Assembly: GCF_007655255.1 (NCBI RefSeq)
Contig: NZ_VMYE01000005.1
Span: forward strand, 1 to 64,000
Length of the DNA stretch: 64,000 nt
Reading direction: 5' to 3'
DNA from: Extensimonas perlucida
GTDB taxonomy: Bacteria; Pseudomonadota; Gammaproteobacteria; Burkholderiales; Burkholderiaceae_C
In this document: in pieces, positions 10,201-18,660 of the stretch
Position numbering within the stretch: the first letter of the stretch is position 1
Layout of the letters: each line of letters opens with the position of its first letter
The notes under the pieces: generated by a model
Seen by the model: only the letters and a program-made list of their open reading frames with translations
Database searches by the model: none
Told to the model about the DNA's origin: nothing
Program-made: the position numbers and the translations under genes

Positions 10201-10845
10201 ATGCAGATCGCTGCTTTGTATGCCGGTCATGCTGACTTCGATGTGTCGCAATTGGTGGCTGAGTTGGTCAGCAGCGAGGCTGTGCCTGCCTTGCCCGTGC
10301 AGCGGTACACCGACACCGGCCTGCGCAAGCGTGCGCAGTGGGAGGACACCTGGGCATTGCAGCGCCGCGAAGACGCGGGTGAAGACGTCGGCAAGATTCC
10401 CGTGCCTCCCAAGTACCAGAGCAAGGACTTCCTGAAGGCAGACTTCTGGCGCCTGCGGGGCGGTCTGGACGTACCCAAAGAGCGTTGGGTGAGCTACCCC
10501 GGCTGCGAACGCGGGTCAGACGGCAGCTTGGTCATCGCCTGGGCTGGCTGGAACCACCTGCAACAAGCCACCGCTGTGGCCGGGTACTACATGGACATGA
10601 AGGACAGCGAAGGCTGGGAGCCCGCGCGCCTGCAACCCCTGCTGGCCAGCTTGTTGGAACTCGTGCCGTGGCTGGAGCAGTGGCACAACGAGCTGGACCC
10701 GGTGTTCGGTGAGCGCATGGGCGACTACTACCGCGGCTTCGTGACCGAGGAGGCGCGTGGCTTGGGGTTCACGTTGGACGACCTGCGGGCCTGGAAGCCT
10801 GCAGTGACTGCGGCCAAGCGCGGCCGCAAAAAGGCTGCCGCATGA
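7240..10845 (+). CDS. pglX: BREX type 2 DNA adenine methyltransferase PglX
   Basis: The protein has 1201 residues from a GTG at 7240, 11 bases after the pglW stop. The longer frame beginning at 7048 overlaps pglW and its extra residues look noncoding. The S-adenosylmethionine site is DPTCGSGHFLLGGF at 235-248, and the catalytic NPPY is at 373-376, as in gamma-class N6-adenine methylases. The C-terminal half resembles target-recognition and spacer regions of type IIG-like enzymes. The final residues are basic (KRGRKKAA). In BREX, PglX marks the host chromosome so that unmodified phage DNA can be told apart; in Streptomyces PglX is toxic without PglZ. The stretch around 8,700-9,700 is AT-richer than the flanks, which would fit a swapped specificity domain. 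Confidence 0.93.
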   Translation: MINATPLLSDLTKLLKRLEGDLLERIEQTPPLKASLQTEWQAARDADRCNEPFETWADQVITQAGVHWLLSCVFLRFIEDNQLVDRPWLGGTPESGRLELARDRHHAYFQAYPQESDREYLLAAFREAGALPGLHTFFDEAHNPVFRLGISGDAAMALRQFWQQVDPSTGLLVHDFTDPSWNTRFLGDLYQDLSEATRKRYALLQTPEFVEEFILDRTLTPAIREFGYREVRMIDPTCGSGHFLLGGFHRMLAEWQRNEPSRNLVDVAQKALDAVAGVDLNPFAVAISRFRLFVAALQASGVHRLVNAHDFKVHVAIGDSLLHGTRFGLTQSQELFDEAESHADTGLAHAYASEDLAEVQRILGRQYHAVVGNPPYIVVKDAALNAAYRRKYVSCHRQYSLGAPFTERFFELAVTGVNGRSAGFVGLITANSFMTREFGSKLIEQVLPRLDLTHVVDTSGAYIPGHGTPTVILFGRHRTPIDEVVRTVMGIKGEPSTPDQPARGQVWTSIVSQIDRVNSESAFVSVVDTSRSTFSKHPWSLGGGGIAEVTRAIEEYSSRRLAEVSDVFSGTGRTSADDVLTAPAEAFFRTGLTNDINPLVEGDQIRDWSIAERDAILTPYSESGLKTLDEIPSALRWMWPARTVMANRMAFGNKTYLEEGRPWWAWHQISLGRLNYPYAIAFAFVATHNHFVLDRGGKVFKQSAPVIRLPKVATEIDYLGLLGLLNSSVACFWLKQVSFNKGDSTDSKGARTTGDSAFDTYEFASTKVAEFPLCDGRPLKASRALDNQAIKIAELQPAALLRNGVLPTRFSLDEACRQAALERRQMVAAQEDLDWCCYRLYGLLPEEVRDDEVEFGDPVEVAPGERAFEIVLARKLANGEEQSTWFERHDIKPVTELPGHWSESYRRVVSRRIELIENNQIIGLIERPEYKRRWNTPAWEDLEQTALRSWLLDRLEAPALWPAGAEQPAQLTSTSRLAEAVVRDADFMQIAALYAGHADFDVSQLVAELVSSEAVPALPVQRYTDTGLRKRAQWEDTWALQRREDAGEDVGKIPVPPKYQSKDFLKADFWRLRGGLDVPKERWVSYPGCERGSDGSLVIAWAGWNHLQQATAVAGYYMDMKDSEGWEPARLQPLLASLLELVPWLEQWHNELDPVFGERMGDYYRGFVTEEARGLGFTLDDLRAWKPAVTAAKRGRKKAAA

Positions 10846-10961
10846 GAGTTACAACGATTCATCAACGCTGCACACCGATGACGGGACCGACTGACCTGCA
10901 AAAGCAAGGCGTCAAGACCAAGAGAAGCAGGCCGCTGAAAAAACAATGGAGGAGCTGAAGA

Positions 10962-13900
10962 ATGCCGCTGATTAAAGATCTCATCTCGATCCCGGAGCGG
11001 GTGCACCAGGGTGACTTCGTTCTCCAGCTTTCCAAAGGTGTCACCGAGCCAGAGCAGACCCTGCGGGACTATGTTGTCACACCGCAGTTGGTGGACGCGT
11101 TCGCCAACGCCCTGGGCTTCATCCAGCAGGCGGTGCAGACCGGGGGCAGCAAGGCCGCCTATCTGCATGGCAGTTTCGGCTCGGGTAAGAGCCACTTCAT
11201 GGCGGTGCTGAACCTGCTTCTGGCTGGCAATGCGCAGGCCCGGGCGACGCCTGAGCTGGCTGATGTGGTGGCACGCCACGGATGGACCGAAGGACGCAAG
11301 TTCCTGCTGGTGCCGTATCACATGATCGGCGCGCGCGACATGGAGTCCGCCATCCTGGGGCAGTACGCCGAGTTCGTCCGCAAGAAGCACCCGGACGCCC
11401 CAGTGCCGGGCTTTTATTTGGCCGAGGGCATGTTCAAGGACGCCCGTGACCTGCGCGAGCGCATGGGCGACGACGCCTTTTTCGCCAAGCTGAACGAAGG
11501 CGCCAGTGGCGGTGGGGATGGTGGATGGGGTGCCTTCGAGAGCGGCTGGGATGCCGTCTCCTTTGAGGCGGCCATGCTGGAGCCGCCCAACGGTGAGGAG
11601 CGCGCACGCCTGGTGGGGGACTTGATCACGCAGTTCTTCTCGGCCTATCGCACACTGGCGGGCAGTGGTGAATCGTACGTTTCGCTGGACGACGGCTTGA
11701 GCATCATGAGCCGGCATGCCAAGGCGCTGGGCTATGACGCAGTCATTCTGTTCCTGGACGAGCTGGTCTTGTGGCTGGCCAGCCATGCGGCAGACGTCAA
11801 CTTCGTCAGCCGCGAAGGCACCAAGCTGGTCAAGTTGGTGGAGGCCACCAACGCTGACAGGCCCATTCCGCTGATCAGCTTTGTGGCTCGGCAGCGTGAC
11901 TTGCGTGACTTGGTGGGTGAGAACTTGGCCGGTTCGGTGCAGGTGCAGTTCAGTGACGTGCTGAAACACTGGGAGGCGCGCTTCCATCGCATCACCTTGG
12001 AGGACCGTAACCTCCCCGCCATTGCTGAGAAGCGTGTGCTGCGGCCGGTGGACGAGGCCGCACGGCAGACCTTGCAGGGCACCTTCGACGACCTGTTGAA
12101 GTTGCGCAAGGACGTGCTCGACACCCTGTTGACCACCACGGCAGACCGGGACATGTTCCGCAAGGTCTACCCGTTCTCTCCGGCACTGGTGCAGACCTTG
12201 ATTGCTGTGTCGGCGGCTTTGCAGCGCGAGCGCACGGCGCTGAAGCTGATGCTGCAGTTGCTGGTGGATCGTCGCGACGATCTGGAATTGGGGCAGCTGA
12301 TCCCCGTGGGCGACCTGTACGACGCGATTGCCGAAGGCGACGAGCCGTTCAGCGAAGGCATGCGTCTGCACTTTGAAAACGCCAAGCGCCTTTACAACCA
12401 GCGCCTGCTGCCCATGCTGGAACGACAGCACAGCGTGACCTGGGAAGCTATCAAGTTGGGGCAGGCGGACCCGGCGGCGGCCAAGAACCTGCGCAATGAT
12501 GCGCGGTTGCTGAAAACGTTGTTGCTGGGTGCGCTGGTGCCCGAGGTGGAATCGCTCAAGGCGCTGACCGCCCAACGTTTGGCGGCCCTCAACCACGGCA
12601 CTTTCCGATCCCCCATTCCGGGGCGGGAAGCGCAGGACGTACTGCGCAAGTGCAGGGATTGGGCGAGCGAAATCGGCGAAATCAAGATCACCGAAGACCA
12701 GAACCCGATCATTTCCATCCAGGTGACGGGCGTTGACATCGAGCCCATCCTGCGTGCGGCTGAAGCCAACGACAACCCCGGCAACCGACGAAAGCGCATC
12801 CGCGAGGCCTTGTTCAAGGAGCTCGGGATTGAGGACACGGGCGACCTGTTCAGCACCTACGAGTTCAACTGGCGCGGCACGCGGCGAGAAGTCGAATTGC
12901 TGTACGAGAACGTGCGTGAGATGACGGACGACCGTCTGCGCGGGCGCGCAGGCATCTGGACCGTGGTGCTGGACTTCCCATTCGATGAGGCCAACTTTGG
13001 CCCTGCCGATGACCTGGCCCGCCTTGCAGCGTATCGCGGCGGTGACACCAAGACACTGGTGTGGATCCCCTCGTTCCTGAGCAACAAGGCGATGGCGGAT
13101 TTGGGGCGCCTGGTGGTGCTGGATTACATCCTTCAGGGCGAGCGCTTTGAGACCTACGCCGGTCATCTGTCGTACGTGGACCGTGTGCAGGCGAAGGCGC
13201 TGGCCCGCAACCAGCTGGATCAGTTGCGCATCAAATTGCGTTCCCAATTGGAAGTGGCCTACGGCATCAGTACCGAGCCCCGCGATGCCATCAGCAACCC
13301 GCTGACGGCTGACCAGCAGTTCCGTTCGCTTGACCCCACCTTGTCACCGCGCCCGCCGGTCGGTGCTGACTTCAAGTCGGCCTTCGAGAGTCTGTTGGGC
13401 CAATTGTTCGCTCATCAGTATCCGGCTCACCCTGAATTCGATACCGAAATCAAGCCGGTGGTGATCCGCAAGATCTGGCCGGAGGTGCAAAAGGCCATCG
13501 AATCGCCTGGCCAGCGCGGACTGGTCCAGGACGCCGGCTTGCGCAAACTGGTTCGCTCCGTCGTCAACCCATGCCAGCTGGGGCAGATGGCGGAGACGCA
13601 CCTGTTGATTGAGCCGCACTGGCAGTCGCGTTTTTCGCAGGCCCACGCGCGAGACGGCGGAGGCCCGATCACGGTGGCCAAGTTGCGCCAATGGATCGAC
13701 ACACCCGCACCGATGGGTCTGCCGCTGGAATTGCAGAACCTCATCATCCTGGCCTTCGCGGCATCCACCAGCCGGCGTTTCACCATGCGTGGTGGGCCTT
13801 ACGAGCCGTCAGTGGACAGCATGCCGGATGAGCTGGAGTTGCGTGAGCAGTCCTTGCCCGCTGCCGGCGACTGGCAGCTTGCGCTGCAGCGCGCATCGAG

Positions 13901-14657
13901 CCTGTTTGGCTTGACGCTCGGTCAGACGCTCAACGCAGCCAATGTGGGCAAGCTGGTCGACGAAATCAAGCTGAAAGTTGGAGAAAAGCGAGATGCGGTG
14001 ACGCGCCTGGTGGTGCAGGTGCGGGACCGTACCGGCCGATACGCGGGTGGCGCCGCTGGCGCACGCCAACAAACGGCGGAGTCTGCCCAGTCGCTTCTGG
14101 CCGCTTTGGCATCGGCGGCCGATTCGGAGTTTGTTGCTGTGCTGGCGGGGGCCGATTTGCAGACTTCCGAGGCTGCCGTCGGCCGCGCTTTGGGGCAGGC
14201 GAAGGCTTGTGCTGATGCGCTTGAGCTGGGGAGCTACTGGCAGTTGTTTGATGTGGTTCTGAAGCTCAGTGATAACCGGGCGGAGGCGGCCCAGGTGATC
14301 GGGCGGCGGCTGGCCGAAGTCCTCACCAGCGATGAGCACGTGCTCGCGCTCAAGGGTCGGCTGGAGGAATTGCACCGCGATGCCATGGCTTTGCTGGCCG
14401 CTGCTGCGCCTGCGCCAGCTCCGGCTGCGGTGCCTGCTCCGGTGCCTGGTATGACCGTACCGGCTCCGGCGCCGGTAACGATCCCACCCGTGCCTGCCAA
14501 TCTGGCGCCCGAGGTGGTGGCCGAAAAGCAGCAGCTGAATCTGACCGCAGCTGAAGCCGTGGCTGCCCTGGAGGAACTGAAGGCCCGCGTGACCAGTGAG
14601 CGAGATCTGGAGCTCACGCTGAGCTGGCGCCTGCAGCGTAAGGGCACTCAGCTATGA
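10962..14657 (+). CDS. pglY: BREX type 2 large ATPase PglY
   Basis: This is a 1231-residue P-loop ATPase. Walker A GSFGSGKS lies at residues 70-77, and a Walker B-like VILFLDELVLWL comes about 190 residues later. The size and motif placement match PglY/BrxC proteins, which assemble with PglZ and PglX. Between a helical C-terminal region and the last 60 residues sits an Ala/Pro-rich linker (about 1150-1180). A good ribosome-binding site (GGAGG) lies 10 bases before the ATG, after a 116-base gap behind pglX, so PglY may be initiated independently. The stop overlaps pglZ in ATGA. Confidence 0.92.
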   Translation: MPLIKDLISIPERVHQGDFVLQLSKGVTEPEQTLRDYVVTPQLVDAFANALGFIQQAVQTGGSKAAYLHGSFGSGKSHFMAVLNLLLAGNAQARATPELADVVARHGWTEGRKFLLVPYHMIGARDMESAILGQYAEFVRKKHPDAPVPGFYLAEGMFKDARDLRERMGDDAFFAKLNEGASGGGDGGWGAFESGWDAVSFEAAMLEPPNGEERARLVGDLITQFFSAYRTLAGSGESYVSLDDGLSIMSRHAKALGYDAVILFLDELVLWLASHAADVNFVSREGTKLVKLVEATNADRPIPLISFVARQRDLRDLVGENLAGSVQVQFSDVLKHWEARFHRITLEDRNLPAIAEKRVLRPVDEAARQTLQGTFDDLLKLRKDVLDTLLTTTADRDMFRKVYPFSPALVQTLIAVSAALQRERTALKLMLQLLVDRRDDLELGQLIPVGDLYDAIAEGDEPFSEGMRLHFENAKRLYNQRLLPMLERQHSVTWEAIKLGQADPAAAKNLRNDARLLKTLLLGALVPEVESLKALTAQRLAALNHGTFRSPIPGREAQDVLRKCRDWASEIGEIKITEDQNPIISIQVTGVDIEPILRAAEANDNPGNRRKRIREALFKELGIEDTGDLFSTYEFNWRGTRREVELLYENVREMTDDRLRGRAGIWTVVLDFPFDEANFGPADDLARLAAYRGGDTKTLVWIPSFLSNKAMADLGRLVVLDYILQGERFETYAGHLSYVDRVQAKALARNQLDQLRIKLRSQLEVAYGISTEPRDAISNPLTADQQFRSLDPTLSPRPPVGADFKSAFESLLGQLFAHQYPAHPEFDTEIKPVVIRKIWPEVQKAIESPGQRGLVQDAGLRKLVRSVVNPCQLGQMAETHLLIEPHWQSRFSQAHARDGGGPITVAKLRQWIDTPAPMGLPLELQNLIILAFAASTSRRFTMRGGPYEPSVDSMPDELELREQSLPAAGDWQLALQRASSLFGLTLGQTLNAANVGKLVDEIKLKVGEKRDAVTRLVVQVRDRTGRYAGGAAGARQQTAESAQSLLAALASAADSEFVAVLAGADLQTSEAAVGRALGQAKACADALELGSYWQLFDVVLKLSDNRAEAAQVIGRRLAEVLTSDEHVLALKGRLEELHRDAMALLAAAAPAPAPAAVPAPVPGMTVPAPAPVTIPPVPANLAPEVVAEKQQLNLTAAEAVAALEELKARVTSERDLELTLSWRLQRKGTQL

Positions 14658-17353
14658 GTTTGTCCACGCCTCAGATCAAAGCGCAGCTGGAGCGCGTGCT
14701 GGACAGCGATCCGGCAGCGCAGGCGGTTGCGATCCGAGCGACGGCAAAACAGGCCTGGCCGGAATCGATCAGTCCGCAGGGAAGGCCGTTTTCGATTCGG
14801 TGGTGCGAGTCGTCTCTGGCGATTCGCGAGGCGCTGTGCGAACTGGAGCAGCATGAGCATCCGACCTCCGGCATGGTGGTGATCACACCGCTGTCTACAC
14901 ATGAAGTCGCCGAGGATATTGCAGCCCGTCTGGCCCGCGCCCGGGTGTTTCAGCCGGAAGGATGGGACATCGTCCGCGTGATGTTGCAGGCCAAAGAGAC
15001 GGACGCGCGTTTGGGCCGGTTTGCCTGGATGCCTCAAGCCCTGATCGACGGCGCAGCTCAGGGTGATTACCAGCCAGTGGCCAACGGCTTTTTGGACTTG
15101 GAGACGGCCTGGCGTGAGGTTTTGGCCCGATTCTTGGGAATCGAGGTGGCTCGACCAGATGCAGTGAGTTTGCTTACCTGGTCATTGAGGCCCGAGGCCG
15201 AGGCCAGACTGGGGCCTTTGCCGGCTGCGATGCGGGCATCCATCTTGAGCTGGCTTGCGGAGACATCCGGCGCTGCTGGCGCCATGGTGTTGGGGTGTAT
15301 CCAGGCTGGACGTACAGGGGATGCATTGTCTTTGGGACTGGTCAGTGGTGTCATCTTCGCCCCCGACGGTGAAGGGCAAACGGCTTTGGGTCAGGCGGCC
15401 ATTCGACTGGAGCGGTTCGTCAACGATCAGCACGTGGGCGTCAAGGAAGGCCGTGAGTGGGCGGAGGCTGCAGAGCGAGTCGTGCGCAGTCTCGGTGTGG
15501 AGGGCTGTCGTGCGGCACTGGATCGCGCTGATGCCTTGCTCCAGGATCTTCGGATCTCCGAGTTTGCGCATTTGAGCGATGTCCTGCCGTTGGCGTTGGA
15601 TCAACGCCTGACGGACTTTGCGGTGGCGCTGAGTACCCATGCAGCGGAGCCCACCGAAGCGAACCTGCAGCAGGTGGAGTTGCATGCTGACCGTGCCTTG
15701 AGGCACATGCTGATGAACAGCCAGCTGCCCCGCAAGGAGCGCGTCGAAATGGCGCGCCGCCTGGCTCGCTGGCTCATGAGCCCGATACCTTCCGGGGCGG
15801 CGTTGCCGGATGCCGTGGAGTGGCAAGCCGACGAGGGGGCTTATGTCGATTGGGCCCGGTTCAGGTTGTTGGGTGGGGATGAACTCAGCGAATTGTCCGA
15901 GGCCTATGCCGCCTGTCGCCGTTCAGCGATTGCGCGGCGGGATGGATTCGCCAAGTCCTTTGCCCATGCGCTTGTGCAGTGGAACGCTCAGCCTCCTGCT
16001 AACAACGGTCGAGTTGTCCTGCTCGAGCAGGTTTTGGAGCGTGTGGTCGCCCCGATTGCGGCAGTTCAGCCCACGTTGCTGCTGGTGATGGATGGTTTGA
16101 GCAACAGCATCTTCCGCGAACTGTTTGCACGGGCATCCACTCACGGCTGGACTGAATTGGTGCCGACCGCGCGGGGCATGCCGTTCGTTGGAATGGCGGC
16201 TATCCCGACGATCACCGAGGTCAGTCGAACCAGCTTGCTGTGTGGGCGGCTGACCACTGGTAACCAGGCGCAGGAGAAACCTGGCTTCGCATCGCATCCA
16301 GCCCTAATAGCTGCCAGCCGAGCGGAATATGCCCCCAAGCTCTTTCACAAGGGGGACTTGGCCGATGGCGGGAATCTTGCGTCAGAGGTTCGTGCTGCCA
16401 TCGCCAACCCCAAACAGCAGGTTGTGGGAGTGGTCTACAACGCGGTGGATGACCACCTCAGCGGGCCAGATCAACTGAACCAGCGATGGGCTCTTGAGGA
16501 TCTGCGCCTGTTGTTACCCTTGTTGCGCGAGGCGCGTGAAGCCCGTCGCGTGGTGATCATCACCGCGGATCATGGGCACCTTTTGGAAGACGGCACGACC
16601 CAGATCCCGGGTGGGGAGAGTGATCGCTGGCGCTTGGGTCGCACCGCAGCGTCGCCTCAGGAATTGGCCATCAGCGGTGGGCGAGTCGTTACCAGCGATG
16701 GTTCGAATGCCGCGGTGTGCCTCTGGGGGGAAAGCAGCCGGTATGCGGGCCGCAAGAATGGCTACCACGGCGGCTTGTCGCCCCAGGAGTTGACCGTCCC
16801 CCTCAGCCTGTTTGCTCCCTTGGGCTCGAATCTGCCAGGCTGGAGGCCAGCTCCACCCACTCAGCCGGATTGGTGGGAGCTACCGCCATTTCTGCAGCCC
16901 AAAAGCGCTGTTGCCGCGCCTGCTCCGCAAGCGAAGCCCACACGCAAAAAGACGGTGTCGGCGGAGGCGCAGCCGGGCCTGTTTGCCCCTGTCGATCTGC
17001 CTCCGTCAGCAGCTGATAGCGCCCCTCCGGACTGGATTGGGTTGCTGCTGGCCAGTCCGATCTACGCCTCGCAGCGGCAACTTGCGGCACGTGTCGCGTT
17101 GCCCGACGACAAGATGAGGCTGTTACTCGAGGCCGTGTCGGAACGCGGCGGAAAACTGTCTCGGGCGGCCTTGGCAAATCGGCTGTCGCTGGCAGAGGTT
17201 CGCATGGGCGGGCTTCTGAGTGCCGTGCGACGGATGCTGAACGTGGACCAGGCACCGGTGCTCACCGTTGATGAGGCCGCGGGATCAGTTGAGCTCAACA
17301 TGACCTTGCTGCGGCAGCAGTTCCGGTTACCTACCCAGGGGGGATTGTCATGA
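14654..17353 (+). CDS. pglZ: BREX type 2 PglZ, alkaline-phosphatase-like protein
   Basis: This 899-residue protein carries a PglZ domain, the hallmark of all BREX systems. LLLVMDGLSN places the metal-binding Asp at residue 480. A serine/threonine-rich stretch (IPTITEVSRTSLLCG) follows, then IITADHGH with Asp639 and His640, the second metal-binding motif of the alkaline phosphatase superfamily. A Pro/Ala-rich linker around 740-790 leads to a C-terminal winged-helix-like segment. PglZ is required for defence and in Streptomyces neutralises PglX toxicity. Both gene ends overlap neighbours by four bases, so synthesis is coupled to PglY and BrxD. Confidence 0.93.
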   Translation: MSLSTPQIKAQLERVLDSDPAAQAVAIRATAKQAWPESISPQGRPFSIRWCESSLAIREALCELEQHEHPTSGMVVITPLSTHEVAEDIAARLARARVFQPEGWDIVRVMLQAKETDARLGRFAWMPQALIDGAAQGDYQPVANGFLDLETAWREVLARFLGIEVARPDAVSLLTWSLRPEAEARLGPLPAAMRASILSWLAETSGAAGAMVLGCIQAGRTGDALSLGLVSGVIFAPDGEGQTALGQAAIRLERFVNDQHVGVKEGREWAEAAERVVRSLGVEGCRAALDRADALLQDLRISEFAHLSDVLPLALDQRLTDFAVALSTHAAEPTEANLQQVELHADRALRHMLMNSQLPRKERVEMARRLARWLMSPIPSGAALPDAVEWQADEGAYVDWARFRLLGGDELSELSEAYAACRRSAIARRDGFAKSFAHALVQWNAQPPANNGRVVLLEQVLERVVAPIAAVQPTLLLVMDGLSNSIFRELFARASTHGWTELVPTARGMPFVGMAAIPTITEVSRTSLLCGRLTTGNQAQEKPGFASHPALIAASRAEYAPKLFHKGDLADGGNLASEVRAAIANPKQQVVGVVYNAVDDHLSGPDQLNQRWALEDLRLLLPLLREAREARRVVIITADHGHLLEDGTTQIPGGESDRWRLGRTAASPQELAISGGRVVTSDGSNAAVCLWGESSRYAGRKNGYHGGLSPQELTVPLSLFAPLGSNLPGWRPAPPTQPDWWELPPFLQPKSAVAAPAPQAKPTRKKTVSAEAQPGLFAPVDLPPSAADSAPPDWIGLLLASPIYASQRQLAARVALPDDKMRLLLEAVSERGGKLSRAALANRLSLAEVRMGGLLSAVRRMLNVDQAPVLTVDEAAGSVELNMTLLRQQFRLPTQGGLS

Positions 17354-18660
17354 TCAGCGCGGCTCGACGTGAAGACATCGTCAGCGCGCTGCGTCGTGGC
17401 ACCGTGCCCAACAGTGGCTTGGACGCTCTTGCGGTTGGGATTGAGACTTTTGCGTCTACCCTCAATGAAGAGTTGGATGTCGTCGCGACAGGCAGAGGCG
17501 GCTTCAAGGCAGTCCGGGGTGAGTACGGCACGGGCAAGACCTTTTTTGGACGCTGGCTGCAGGAGCGGGCTCGCTCAAAGGGGTTCGCTGCGACAGAAGT
17601 ACAGATCAACGAAACCGAGACACCTCTGCATCGGCTGGAAACGGTCTATCGGCGACTGGTTGAGCACCTCGGGACGGCCGACATGGCCAGCGGTGCTTTC
17701 AGAAGCGTCATTGACGGCTGGTTTTACGCCCTGGAGCAGGATGTCCTGGCAGACCCTTCGGTAGACCCGGACGATGCGCAAGACCTTCTGAAGCGGACAG
17801 ATGCGCTCATGGAGGCGCGCCTGAGCACCATCAGCAAGACGGCACCGGCGTTTTCCGCTGTGCTTCGAACCTATCGGCAGGCCCTGGCGAGCAACGACGG
17901 CATGCTGGCTGAGGGGTTGATCAGCTGGCTGGCTGGCCAGCCCAATGTCGCGGCCAGCGTCAAGCGTGCCGCGGGTATCAAGGGCGATTTGGACCACTTT
18001 GGGGCCAGCAACTTCTTGGTCGGTCTGCTCACGATCCTTCGTGACAGCGGCTTCTCTGGGTTGGTACTGGTCCTCGATGAGGTGGAGACCTTGCAGCGTA
18101 TGCGTACCGACACCCGCGAAAAGGGGCTCAATGCTCTGCGGCAATGGATCGATGAGATTGATGCCGGTCGCTATCCCGGGCTCTACCTGGTCATCACAGG
18201 CACCCCAGCCTTCTATGACGGTCCGCAGGGCGTACAGAGGTTGGCACCTCTCGCGCAGAGGTTACATGTCGACTTTGGCACCGACCGACGATTCGACAAT
18301 CCCCGTGCGGTGCAGATCCGACTGTCGCCGTTTGACCATTCAGCCCTGCTCTCCGTTGGTCGCCGGGTGCGTGACATTTACGCGGAGGGGGTGGCAAACG
18401 AGCACCGCTTACGGTCGGTGGTCGATGACGCTTACCTGGAAACCTTGGCCCGCGCGGTGGCAGGTGGTCTTGGCGGTAAGGTCGGTGTGGCGCCGCGGCT
18501 GTTCTTGAAGAAGCTGGTGGCAGACGTTCTGGATCGAGTGGATTTGCATCCCGACTTTGATCCCCGCAAGCACTATTCACTCACGCTTTCCGAGAGCGAA
18601 ATGTCTGCGTCCGAGCGTGCAGCGGCCAGCGCAAATTCCGTGGATGACATCGAGCTGTGA
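17350..18660 (+). CDS. brxD: BREX type 2 ATPase BrxD
   Basis: This 436-residue AAA-type ATPase has Walker A GEYGTGKT at 57-64 and Walker B LVLVLDEVETLQ near 240, followed by a sensor-like VITGTPAFYD. These match BrxD (a DUF2791-type protein), one of the two components that separate type 2 BREX from the original four-gene Pgl description. It lies between pglZ and brxHI with overlaps at both ends (ATGA and GTGA). The short C-terminus after residue 415 is Ala/Ser-rich and probably flexible. Confidence 0.9.
   Translation: MISAARREDIVSALRRGTVPNSGLDALAVGIETFASTLNEELDVVATGRGGFKAVRGEYGTGKTFFGRWLQERARSKGFAATEVQINETETPLHRLETVYRRLVEHLGTADMASGAFRSVIDGWFYALEQDVLADPSVDPDDAQDLLKRTDALMEARLSTISKTAPAFSAVLRTYRQALASNDGMLAEGLISWLAGQPNVAASVKRAAGIKGDLDHFGASNFLVGLLTILRDSGFSGLVLVLDEVETLQRMRTDTREKGLNALRQWIDEIDAGRYPGLYLVITGTPAFYDGPQGVQRLAPLAQRLHVDFGTDRRFDNPRAVQIRLSPFDHSALLSVGRRVRDIYAEGVANEHRLRSVVDDAYLETLARAVAGGLGGKVGVAPRLFLKKLVADVLDRVDLHPDFDPRKHYSLTLSESEMSASERAAASANSVDDIEL

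Noticed and set aside
10728-13247. An 839-residue open frame opposite pglY
   Set aside because: It is entirely antisense to PglY, whose Walker motifs prove the plus strand.
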